Below are positions 10,488-21,544 of a DNA stretch of 64,000 bases, in pieces. Location: contig JAIXMP010000011.1 of the NCBI GenBank assembly GCA_025677815.1, forward strand, positions 806,001-870,000, written 5' to 3'. The stretch comes from Phascolomyces articulosus (lineage: Eukaryota > Mucoromycota > Mucoromycetes > Mucorales > Lichtheimiaceae). The notes beneath the pieces are model-generated. The model ran no database searches and was not told the origin of the DNA. It worked only from the letters and a program-made list of their open reading frames with translations. The position numbers and the translations under genes are program-made. Position 1 is the stretch's first letter; every line of letters begins with the position of its first letter.

Positions 10488-10572
10488 TAGTCAGACCCCG
10501 CTTTTTACAAGGCTGGAAATTTGTGAATTTTGTTGCATAAAACGAGTTTTTGAAAAAAACGGGGTTCCACTA
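10488..10572. mobile_element. ~80-bp palindromic MITE with TA ends
   Basis: TAGTCAGACCCCGCTTTTT at the left and, on the complement, TAGTGGAACCCCGTTTTTTT at the right form inverted termini. The centre, GTTGCATAAAACGAG, is shared with the ends of the transposon at 3343-5375 (GTTGCATAAAGTCGAA and TTGCGTAAAACGAG). It looks like a minimal derivative of that family. Confidence 0.6.
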
Positions 10573-13373
10573 CTTCTACTAGACAGTTAGTAGTGCTGTA
10601 CCACTTCATAGAAATTAGCAACTTAAACACTAAGATACAAAAGCATTGCTCATTATAATAGTTAATTACGCCATATCTGTAATATCAAGCCAATAGAGAG
10701 TAAAATATATAAAAAAATGTAATTTCATAAATAATAATGTAAAAAATACATCTGTGCTCTTCGTGATAATTTGACAAGATGTACCCATAGTCTCCAGTCA
10801 ATTTTAAATAACTACATTCTCTAATAATATTATTGAAATAAAATGTATACACGTATTATAACGGTGAGATATTATGAATTATCTATTAAAGATAGCTTCA
10901 TTATTTTATGTTAACGTAATGGGAAACAAAGTAGTAGCAAATAAAACGCCACATGAATGCACAAACGTAACCACGATAAACTATACACTAGTGTGTAAAC
11001 TATGAGCATACAATAGGACCATTTTAAGGGATCTAAATACATTTATATGTATTTAAAAGTATCTTATCATCATTTAAGTGTAATTAAAGGCGGGGGTTAC
11101 CTTAATTACCTTTTAACAATTTAAATACATTTAAACACAAATAAAGGTAATTACAAAGATTCTGACGAGATTAAGCGAGAGCAGGGAAAAAAAAGAAGAT
11201 CAGGGACCATGTCGTTCAATAAAGGAATGGATAGCAACTGCTTAAATGAGTGTGAACTTTTTCTTTTGAATGGATCTAACAGGATATTCAATAAATTGGT
11301 TGACATAAGAATCAAGAACGTAAACCTATGTAATCCTTTCACAAGGACACTTTCTTCAAGTATATGGCAAGTATAATATCACAATTGACAATAATGAAAC
11401 TTTATCTCAACTATAATAAATATGCAAATTGTTGTTCATTGTTGTTATTATTGCATTACAATTCTACTCTAACTAAATTTCAAAACTATAAACTAGTGTG
11501 TGCATTGCAGCGTTGCCAAGTTGCATACTACCATGGCTACATTGGGATTCAAACAAGAAAAAAAAAAGACAAGAACTACAAGATATACAACAAATAATAA
11601 GGAATGGCTATATTTATTGTAAAAAAAAGTACATATGCCTCAGTTACTAATCAGACAACCTATCACCATGTTAATCCCAGATTAATGAACTCCCAAAAAG
11701 TTTTCCTATGACCCTACCCTCATTCCAGCCCAGGCGAATCGGTGATGCCCGTCTTCACCATAATGGTCAACGACAAGAAAAGACGGCAGAATGACGATCA
11801 TCCCTGGACCCAACATACGTCGTCATAGGTAATAATAAAAAAGGGGAAATAAATGCAACATCAAGCTCTACATCTGGGGCTGACCGTTGTAGTAGAATAA
11901 CCCAAAGAAGAAGGGGGCCCTTTTATATTTTTTATTATTCAACTGAAATGCCAGCATATATTTTCTTGATGGAAAGTATTTATTTCTTTGATATCATTCC
12001 AATGGAATCGTATTATCTATTATTTGCTCTGCTATGGAAGCACTAAATCACAAGTTCGTTCATGCGATAAAAAAGCACTGACTCTTGTTTAGATACGAGA
12101 CAAGGATTTGCTTATAGTGACACCCTCTTCATATTTTCTTGGACTATCTATATACGGTTTCTTCATTTTTGATGTATTAGTAACATAAAGATGTCTTTGT
12201 AGTCTATTATGTTATGGGGAAATTTGAGTTTCCATGCAAAAGGATCAGAGAAAAAGTGTGTTGCATGCTGATAATCTTTCATATTTTGGAACACCATTCT
12301 AAACAGTAGCTTAGTTATAGATATCCCTCAAAATAAAGCAGGAGGGACCGGGAAAAATATATGATGCGAGTATGAATAGATTAGACTGAATATATAGAAA
12401 CTGAACGTGGTGATGCTTTACGGGTGCTTTTTCAAGAAACAGAGAATGTATTGTCAGGTTCTTTTTTTTGATGAACGATAAGTACCATTGCTTATGGAAG
12501 AACCCACTCGCTCTGTGTATTCAAAGAATTAACAACGGTAAAATAATGTACTTTGCACCGAATGAAGGCGACTATCATAGTTCGGGATCAAGATTTTCAT
12601 GACTGAAACTTGAGAAAGAAGATAAGATGTGTTATATTGTAGGAGAGTGTTTCTATGGATATTGATGTCGTTGCTGAAAAAAAGACGTCGTAATAGAGAT
12701 TATAGTTTGGATCTTGTACAAAACTGCACACTTATCCTTTTGACAGAAATATCCAAGTTACCATCCATTGTCACTGGACCCATCGACATATATGTGGTGG
12801 AAGGAAGTAAATGAAGATATATGATCAATAAAGTGGATGGTTAACTATTATTTAATTTTTTCCGTCTGTTAAGTATATATACGTTTTTTTTTTGTGTCCA
12901 AAAGCAAAAAAGGAGAAGGGTCAAGAATATCATTGGCTAGTCTACGTACGTACTATATAGTTCTTTTTAAAAAAAACCAATGGATTCATTTCTTGGCCAT
13001 CATCCTCACAAGCACCATAGTAACTGACATCACTGTGGTGTGAAAAAATACTAGCACATGTAAAGTTCTTTTTTTTAGCAGTGCTCCTACTATAGATTCT
13101 AGCCACATTGGTAACAATATTTATAGAATAATGTGAAAGGCTATTATACATCAGTTGAAAAAGGACGTTTTCTTTTTATTAATATTGATATATAGTATTA
13201 GTAGTTGTAATTTATTATTATAATAATTAGATAAAAGTGTCTATTTATAAAGAACAACATCTGTTGTTCAATGATGATATTATAGCAAAAATAAATAAAA
13301 AGAATTAAATATGTAAAATAGGGTATAAAAATATGTAAAACATTATAAGAAAGATTCGCTCATGCAAAATGGA
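10573..13373. other. Gene-poor stretch with possible coding remnants
   Basis: No intact gene. A GC-richer island at 11700-11830 holds a short minus-strand frame (see findings). Around 12400-12830 several short coding-looking fragments occur in different plus frames (for example ERGDALRVLFQETENVLSG near 12405 and LILLTEISKLPSIVTGPID near 12735), suggesting a decayed gene that I cannot identify. Around 11010-11150 there are short palindromes (AAATACAT/ATGTATTT and an AATTAAAGG/CCTTAATT pair). Confidence 0.4.
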
Positions 13374-14671
13374 TTATAATCGTTTTCCAGGTACGACACA
13401 AAATATTATGACAAAGATAAGGGTGATAAATAAACAGATGGCTAATATAATAGCTGATCGAGTGACTAGAATTTCTCTCACTTTGGGTTGTTGTATTCGA
13501 TTAAAATGAAATGTAGTTGTCTCACTGTGCATTATTATCAATTTTTTTTATTCATGATGATAATGAGGAGGGGAAGAAAGAGGAGACATCAAAGAAGAAA
13601 GGGGAAAGAAGATTAGTATCATGTCCAAGCAAAAGGAGAAGAAATAGTGTTTGAAGGGGTTCAAATAAGCAAATAGAAAAGAGCAGATTATCTTAAGCCA
13701 TTATTTACCTGACATTAAAGACCAATACCCATATCGGATCTACTCCTGTCAAACCCGAGATTAAGCAATAGACTCCGAATAAAATAGGCACTATACCCTA
13801 AAGCATAAGAAAACTGGTTAAAGAGGAGTGCTTATATCATCTTTATCATTTTTTCCCTTTTTCTACATTAGATATGTCTTTCTTCTTGATATTCTACTCA
13901 TACATTCAACTCTCTCTCTCGTTGTAAACCATAAAAACATGACAATGTGTTCCTTACCAAAAGTCGATAATGCCAAGGATTAAAATTTAAAAAAATCAAA
14001 GAAAATTCAAGTGAAAAACCAACAAGTAAACTTGCTAACCCAACTACAATACGACCTAATTGTTGATGCAATGTAAGATTCATGAGGACCTTGTATCTTA
14101 AAAAATGCGGCCAAGTAGTCTGCAGCAATTGATAGACATAATTCTGGGCCTGATCAAAAACAGCCGGATCTTCTGCAAGTTTTTTTTCCGCAATAGCATC
14201 TCGCATCGACAACGGAAGATGAAAAAGTTCCTTTTCCGCACTTGGGACAATGTAACGCAAATAGATACGTTCCACTACGTGAGCCATATGTATTTCTGTC
14301 ACTACTGAAGGTGCAGAAGAAGCCAATAATAAAGAATGGGTTAATTGTTGATCATGACTTAGATTGGATGGGACGGGAGATAAGGTCATAGTAGATGATT
14401 TTTTGTACTGTTGTTGTTGTTGCTTTAAATACCGTCGATGCAGTACCCTGGCTTGCTGTACATCTAACCAAAAGTCAAGTAATGTTTCCAACTCGAGACG
14501 ATCGCGGAGAACAATGTAATAGTTGTACAAGCATACGGGTGGTCGACTTTGTCGTCGTAATACTTGTTCTAATGTAGGTAATTCGTGTATCCAACCAGCC
14601 ATTCGTTTACTATGCCAACGTTTCAACATGGATGCGGGTGGTCCTGTATTTGGTCGTTTTTGGTGTCTCAT
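13374..14671 (-). CDS. RAX1: Rax1-like protein: RGS domain plus C-terminal membrane segments
   Basis: 317 residues from three exons: 14671-13958, 13797-13709 and 13524-13374 (donors GTAAGG and GTAAAT, acceptors TTTAG and CACAG, phases consistent). Residues ~30-185 form an RGS-type domain (LPTLEQVLRRQSRPPVCLYN at the front, LPLSMRDAIAEKKLAEDPAV in the middle, AQNYVYQLLQTTWPHFLRYK at the end) with a Gln/Ser-rich insert. Three membrane segments follow: LGRIVVGLASLLVGFSLEFS, LLGIVPILFGVYCLISGLTG with the Rax1 hallmark GVDPIWVLVFN across the second splice, and ITLIFVIIFCVVP close to the C-terminus. In yeast, Rax1 with Rax2 marks bud and polarity sites at the plasma membrane; here a role in polarised growth is inferred from family only. 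The first ATG of the frame was taken as start. Upstream is AT-rich with runs of A. Confidence 0.85.
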
Positions 14672-15391
14672 TTTTGTTTGTTGATAATGATGATGAATAT
14701 TTATATCAATTTAAATAAACAAACAAAAAAAAAAAAAATACGTAAAAAAAAAAAGGGAAAAGCGGAAAAAAAATGAGAATTTGTTTTTTTCATAGCAATT
14801 CAACTCAAAATTCTTTTTTTCCTTCCTTGCTACCATAACAAAAAGTAAAAAATAGGAGATTCTCAAAGTACAAATCTATTTTATAATTAGAAGGGGTTTT
14901 GTTACTAGAGTTATTATATAATTAGATATTAAACTTATAGAAGATGAATGATAATAATAATTGTATTATCTTCTTTATATCTCCCAAAAAGAAAGTTCTT
15001 CTTGGCTTCAAAGGAAGTAAACTGTTAAACGTTGCACATAAACGCAATGTCCAATGCTGGAGGAAAGTAGAAGAAAAAAAGTTCACCAAAAAAAAAAAGA
15101 AGGTTTCTTCTCTTCCTTTCTACTCTTGCTCTTTTCTCTCTGGTTTTTTTTCTCACTCTTTTTATGCACCTTTATAATCCACTGTGAAAATATTAAGAAC
15201 TGAGAATATCATCATTATCAACAACAACGATATCTATTTATCATAAATAACAACCATCATCTCTTATTCTTTCAATATATATATTTGTATATATATAAAA
15301 AAGACACCCTCCCCCTTCTCAACAAACTCCAACAAACGAAAAGGAAAAACGATAAAACGGGAATAAAAAAATAGAACGTCCCTGAGCGGCG
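14672..15391. promoter_or_regulatory. Divergent promoter region of the RAX1-like and TMBIM genes
   Basis: 720 bp between two outward-facing genes. AT-rich with poly-A tracts on the RAX1 side, and long pyrimidine tracts plus a TATATATATTTGTATATATA stretch near 15275-15297, about 100 bp before the plus-strand start. No specific factor site recognised. Confidence 0.45.
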
Positions 15392-16586
15392 ATGAGCAAT
15401 AATAAATATAGTGCAATCACTTTACCTGTTCCAAGCACTTATCATTATCAATCGACTGACCCTTCTTTACAACGTTATGGGTCAGGTCATGATCTCGATG
15501 TTTTTGGAACTGCAGTAGACCGATGTGCCATTGCGAAACAAATGGGTAAATCTCTCTCGTTTTTTTTAATACTTATAACTACGGAGTATCTTTAGCCCCT
15601 TCCTTTTTTTTAACCTGTTGTTGCCATAGTATTTATTCGTAGGTCGGTTTGCATTACCATGGCACAGTTTGTTTTTATGGGAGCTTTAGCAACACTTTTA
15701 GTTCGTATCGATCCTATTTATCAATGGTTACAAAAAAGGTAAACTTTTTCTCTTATAAAAGAAAACCTTATTACAAAATAAAAATCTATATTTACGGATA
15801 TATCCATGATACATACCATATAGTAAATATGCTTGGTGGTTACCTTTGATTCCGACGTTTCTGGTGGCGTTTATCCTTGCATGGCAACTTTGGATGCAAT
15901 ATTTTAAACTTTCACGTTGTGGTCGAATTATTTTACTTTCTTTATTTTCATTATTGATTGCTGCCATTGTTTCTGATATTGGTTTGTTTCAACATCAAAA
16001 AAAAAAAAATGGGAGAGTGTGTGTTTCATGGATGATTCCAGAATATTTCGGATTTATGTATCTAATTTTCTTTTCCTCACGATTTTTTTTTATTATAGTA
16101 TCTAAACTATGTTACGTTGATGGTATTCTTGTCATCTTTATGACTATTTTTGGTTTATGTGGCGTTTTCCTTTATACCTTTCAATCACAATTTAAATTTT
16201 CAGGCACAAAACCAATGTATGTCTATTTAGGAACGGGATATGAAATGGGAATGGATATCTTTATACTAATGACCACGATGATGATAATGATATATAGTCT
16301 TGTAAGTGCAGTCATGATATGCATTAGTTCACCTTGGTTAAGGCGTGTGTACGACATGGACCCTATCAGCATTTTAGTCCCGATTCTTATATCGGCACTC
16401 TTATGTGGATACCTTATCATGGAATTATATTATATCATGGGTATCGTGACAGTCGATGACTTTATTCTGGCTAATATATCGGCTTATATTGATCTTTTTT
16501 ATCCTATGCGATGTTTACATAATTTATGTGAATTAACTGATCATGTTGATATGTTACCTGAAATCCTACATCCTGGTCCTGATTAA
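15392..16586 (+). CDS. Bax-inhibitor-1/TMBIM (LFG) family membrane protein
   Basis: Multi-pass protein of the TMBIM family (yeast Bxi1), which in other eukaryotes sits in ER, Golgi or vacuole membranes and moderates calcium leak and stress death. Exons: 15392-15545, 15630-15738, 15824-15981 and 16099-16586, 302 residues. Recognition points: MVFIRRSVCITMAQFVFMGA (first helix), VDGILVIFMTIFGLCGVFLY then TFQSQFKFSG (compare LTLFTFQTKYDFT in the family), and the C-terminal IMGIVTVDDFILANISAYID, matching the family's I(M/I)GG-x-x-(S)PEDYI-x-AALNLYLDI pattern. The third intron (15982-16098, donor GTTTGT, acceptor ATTATAG) is 117 nt and open in frame; I remove it because the KKKNGRVCVSWMIPEYFGF insert has no counterpart in the family and splits a helix. 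Other intron calls rest on phase and consensus. The start is the first ATG after a stop. Confidence 0.72.
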
Positions 16587-19500
16587 AATCGACTAACAAA
16601 CCAAACCAACAAAAAAAAAAAAGCAACTCATCACATTCAAAATAATACCCAAACACACAGCACACTTAAAAGTCTTTATTTTTTTCATTTTATATTTTAT
16701 ATATTTTATCATCTATATCATTATTTTATATGCGTATGATAACCCTTCAGATATCATTCATATATTCCCCATCCACACACACATACACATCTATTTTATA
16801 TTTTTGATTATTTATTATATTAGAGGATATATAAAAACAACAACAAAGAAAAAATGGTTTAGAACGCAGGTTTCGTTATATATATAAATGTATTTGTACC
16901 AGACTATTGTTTATCACTTGTTCGTGCGCACATGAAGCATCTTGAGGCACTTTTTTTAAAGTCACATGGTTGTTTTTGATAAAAAAAAAAAGCTGTTATC
17001 GTGATGATGACAATCTGTTACAATTAAGGAAGCATGGTAAACCCTAGCCTCTTTTTTACGTATCACCTAAAAAAAGAGAAATGTCGTGTAACTTATAACT
17101 TTCCTTACCTTATTTGATCACCGTTACCAAAATATCTGATGAATTATACTATCAATGGATCAAATTGGCTATACCTATTATGAAAAAATAGAGTGGTCTT
17201 TTTTATTATTATTAGGAATGTCAGTATATGTGTAAATCATTACTTGAATGACTATTCATCTATATGTCAGCTGTGAATTTTTATATATGTCGTCGTACAT
17301 CATGTATATGTTGAGTCATTTTTTTTTACACAAGATATAGTATCTAGGTACTACTCCTAAACTATTTTACTTTCTTGGATTCTTTCATTACTTATTTTTG
17401 AGGCATCAGTTGCTGAAATGTCTTCAAGATAATATCTGCACAAAGAACCTGTCATAAATTTTAAGGTGGTAGATAGTTTGTTATTTCGTTCATTGCTGTA
17501 TTAAATTTTCTGAAGTATATGCCCTTTTTTTAAAAAAAAACATTTTCAAAGGGGTTATAATGCATAAGGTTTTTTTTATAACAAAATCTCTTGAAGATGA
17601 ATGTTTCATGTACCATATGTCCTCCTTTATTCTGTAATGGATAGTACTAGTGGTAACAGCACTGTAGAAAACAAATTTAAAAATGAGTATATTATGTAAA
17701 CAGCGGTATACTACGGTACTTTGAGAATAGAAGCCATTAGGACTTGATAAAAACATAATGTTCATGATACCAATAACAATAATTTCATCAGATCACCATG
17801 AGCAACTTGAGCTGGTTGTTTTAAAAAATGAGCAACAACAAAATGTGATAATATATTTAGCTATTAAATGATTCAAAAATGGTAATATTATTAGAATTCC
17901 TAAAATAAGCTACTGCATTATAAACTAAGCAAGGGTTTCTTTTTTGTCCCTACAATATTTCCCACAGATCATGAAACATTTATTCCAAGCTGAATCGATA
18001 TAATAGCATATGTTATGTAGGAGATAAAAAATATCCAAACTTTCCGCATTTTGTCTTCCATGCATCTTGTGTAGATAGTAAAAAAGATATGTAAGACGTG
18101 GAAAGTAGTTATGTTTTTTGAAACACTTCATACTGACGGTGCAATGCTTTTAAAAGAACATTCGCCTGCTTTATTTATTAATAAGTAATGATATTTCTTA
18201 TTTCATAACAACTCGTTACATAGATATACAAATGATATAGTGGTAATGGGAAAAATAATACCTATTCCATATCCCCATATACTACTAATAAATAAAATCC
18301 TTGCCGTATCCTAGTAAGAATTCTTAGCACGACAACAACTAAATTAATATCATAGTTGTATAGTTATAGATAATGACTACATGATGTATACGTTCATATT
18401 CAGTAAATATTTCTATTTTTGTTTTATAATTAGTATAATCACCGCCAGTATCTACTCTATAATATGCAATTCTCCCACTTTTCTTAAGTACTTCTGATTC
18501 AGGAGTAGTAGACTCGTATTTTTTTTTTGATGATGTGACCAAGTATTTCATTGATCGCATCAGCAATAGTTGTAGTAAGTGATAAACTTGTAAATTGTTG
18601 ATTAGTAAACGCACGAAAACGAATTCTTCTTTTCTTCCTAGTTCTTATTATAGCTCAATCTTATTCTCAACAACATGAATTATCACTTTTATCTTAGTTG
18701 GAGACAAAAAGCAGGAGTAAGGGTAATGTACCTGACCCCTTTATCTTGTGATATATTTTATACGGTCCAATTTCTTGCAGATCATTCTTATTCTACAGTC
18801 TTTTTTTTCCGAATACTTTTAAAACTCATTGTGAAAGACACTCGCTTTTTTTTTTAAAAAAAAAAAAAGAATCATGCTGTTGATATATGACATGTTGTCT
18901 CTGAGTAAAATAAATAAATAAAAACAGAGAAATACTACTCGCATCAGTGGAACAGCAATTACACAGAATATTTTTGTGTTTTTTGCATTGAATGTCTGTG
19001 AGCCACAGATCTATTATATAATCATTATCTTATATTGATCATCATAGTTTATTATTATTATTATCTGTAAATATGAAGTGTTATAGACAGAAGCTATTAA
19101 AAAAAGTGGTCTATAGAAAAACAGTGGTAATAAAGCTACTACAACGTACGTGGATTTTTTTCTGTTACGACAACGAAGCTATCATTTTATGATAGAATCT
19201 ATAAAAAAAAACTGAAACATTTTTGTTGCTGCAGGATGAAATGTACATCAGTATAAAAAAGAAATCCTCCGTCTTGCATTAAGAAGTAAAAGGATACCAC
19301 TACCTGCGTTTGTATTAATATATATCAACCAGCTTACAAGTAACTATCTACAACATCATAAACCCCTTAATCCCTGACCATCTTGATCAACCAGCAAAAG
19401 AAAAATTTTACAGGTTCTCGTTTCTGTAGTAGTATCGTCATATCACCATGTAGTTGAAAATACAACCAGTTTATTATATACGTAGTAATATGATTGTTTT

Positions 19501-20271
19501 GAAGGAAGGCAGAATATATGAATGGCAGTAGTATAAAAGTATAAAAACTTGTTACCACTTTCTTACTACTATACTGTGCAAGGATACTTGTTCTCCATCA
19601 GCAAATAATGCTGCGTCAACTGATCGATATTCGATTTATATGTTACAATCCTGTTTTTCGGTTTATATAGAATATAGCAAGTATATTTATTTATTATGCA
19701 ACGGTGAATTTACTTGAGTCATGTGGTTGGATAAACGGAGATCCATTACACCCCTAAAAAAAACGAAAGCCAACAAAGGGGAATGGAAGTACAGTACTTC
19801 AAACTTTGATGGTTTCTCACGGTGGATCGGATAGTACTTCCGGTTATGAAAAAAAAAAGCAAGTTATCTTATAATAGCTATTGAAAGTTGTAATGGAGCA
19901 AGGCATTTATTTAAACTTTACTTATTAGATGATAGAAGTTAGTGGTAGACCTATCGATGAAAGTTGATTTGTTTGTACCAGAAATATTGTTAGTATGATG
20001 ATACTATTGCTAAATATATGACCAAAATCATTTGGATAACTAGGTTTCTAAATCCATTGGTATATTATATATAATAAAAGAAAAAATGCAACAAAATAAG
20101 GAGTAAAGAAGGGTTATATACATGAGTCTAATGCTACTACAATCTACTAGACTCTTTCCTTCTTTTTAAATTACTAACAGTCTATAGTCGTTAGCATACG
20201 TACGGATTTTTATTATTATTATTAAATCTTATTCTATGATAAATGTTGCAACTGCCTCAAAGCTATCAAAA
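16587..20271. other. Intergenic, with a possible decayed minus-strand gene
   Basis: AT-rich, with many homopolymers and no intact gene. Minus-strand coding-like fragments occur at 17925-18131 and 18339-18660 (separate entry). Confidence 0.45.
18339..18660 (-). pseudogene. Unidentified coding remnant, frame change at an A10 run
   Basis: From 18660 downwards one frame reads RKKRRIRFRAFTNQQFTSLS then TTTIADAINEILGHI. At the homopolymer at 18519-18528 the sense continues in another frame as YESTTPESEVLKKSGRIAYY, RVDTGGDYTNYKTKIEIFTE. The two pieces read as one protein if the run is one base off, so this is either a sequencing indel in an otherwise longer gene or a pseudogene. No domain recognised. 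Confidence 0.3.
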
Positions 20272-20279
20272 TATAAAAA
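20272..20279 (+). promoter_or_regulatory. TATA box of the secreted-protein gene
   Basis: TATAAAAA, followed by G, lies 98 bp before the ATG at 20370, with CAAATCATTTTT and a further TATATAT at 20335-20340 between. It is one of the clearer TATA boxes in the window. Confidence 0.5.
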
Positions 20280-20369
20280 GGACCAGATCAAATCATTTTT
20301 TATTATTATGCATTCAACAAATACTTTTTATTTTATATATCTACATTTTTACATACAGAACAAATAATC

Positions 20370-20822
20370 ATGCAACGTATTATTTTGCTCGTTCTTGCTT
20401 CTTTCCTTGGATTCTTTGCTATTTCTACCTATGCTGCTGGTGACAATGCTGGCGCAGGTGCTGACAATGCAGCCATGGGCGCGGGTGCTGGGTTGGCTAC
20501 TGGTTCTAATACGCAACAACCTTCTGGACGTCTTGCTATTGGGGATCCAACCAGGAAAACTACACATTCTACTACTACTGATGAAGAAACTGGTGAAGTT
20601 GTAGAAACTCCTGAAGAAGCTACGAGAGAAGGCAAAGGCGAAGGCGAAGTTGAAGAAGAAGATGAAGATCAACCATCCCAAGGACAACAAGGTCGTGGAG
20701 GTGCTCAACAAGGAGGCCCACGAAGTGGTGATGGATTCAAAAATTCAGGTGCATTTGATGGAGTGACTGATGTTACTACTGATGTTACTGATGCTCCGGA
20801 TGATGTAACTGACATTAACTAA
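20370..20822 (+). CDS. Small secreted acidic Gly/Ala-rich protein, no cysteines
   Basis: 150 residues, single exon. MQRIILLVLASFLGFFAIST is a textbook signal peptide, with likely cleavage after A22 (STYA/AGDN). The mature part has a Gly/Ala repeat (AGAGADNAAMGAGAGLATGS), a Thr-rich region, a strongly acidic block (GEGEVEEEDEDQ), a Gln/Gly-rich segment and a C-terminal run of V-T-D-V/A repeats (VTDVTTDVTDAPDDVTD). It contains no cysteine, so it is not a disulfide-rich effector type; a cell-wall, matrix or disordered secreted protein is more likely. The coding sequence is clearly GC-richer than its surroundings. No GPI signal is seen: the C-terminus is hydrophilic. I do not recognise a family. 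Confidence 0.72.
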   Translation: MQRIILLVLASFLGFFAISTYAAGDNAGAGADNAAMGAGAGLATGSNTQQPSGRLAIGDPTRKTTHSTTTDEETGEVVETPEEATREGKGEGEVEEEDEDQPSQGQQGRGGAQQGGPRSGDGFKNSGAFDGVTDVTTDVTDAPDDVTDIN

Positions 20823-21544
20823 AAACACCACTACGATATCCTATCCTATATTACAAAAAAAAAGCCATTAGTGCTATTACTTTCAGTTGCTATAGTTAAC
20901 TTTTTGTTTATTTGTTACGGTCTAAATATACTTTTCACATTTTTTTGTACAAGTTTCCAGCCATGTTTCAGTACTCTGTTTATTATAATAAAATCTTTTG
21001 ATTGTATTCATAATAATGCAATATATATAATATTTTTTCTTTATTTTTATTAACTTGATAATTTCGTGTCATTTGCTGGTAGAATACGTGTTAGATCCAA
21101 TAAAGAGGCTTTTTCTTTTCACTCAAAGTACTATATTACAGGTAATTCAATTCTTTTATGAGTTGAGTTTGTAAATTTATAAGAATAACACTGAAAACTC
21201 AGTTGGCATATTTTATCAACATTAGAAAAGTATATATATATTGTGATAACAAAAGTCGAACAGAAAAGTTTTGAAGACTGAGTAAGAGTGAGTTGTTTTT
21301 TAATATAATATATTATCTTATATAGAAAAATATTATCAATGATTTATTTAACATGAGAAATATATTTTCTCCTTCCATACGTATCGTACCAGTAAGATGA
21401 TTAGAGGTTTTTTTTTGTTTATTACAAGAATCTTTTATTTTTATCAGCAAGATATACAAAGGTAAAAGTTATTTACAAACACAAAAATTCTTGTAAAGTA
21501 GCATAGGATACTATTGTAGTAATTATCAAGAGAAGTAATACTCT
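20823..21544. other. Intergenic between convergent genes
   Basis: Shared 3' flank of the secreted-protein gene (+) and the F-box gene (-). AT-rich, no gene supported. Confidence 0.55.
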
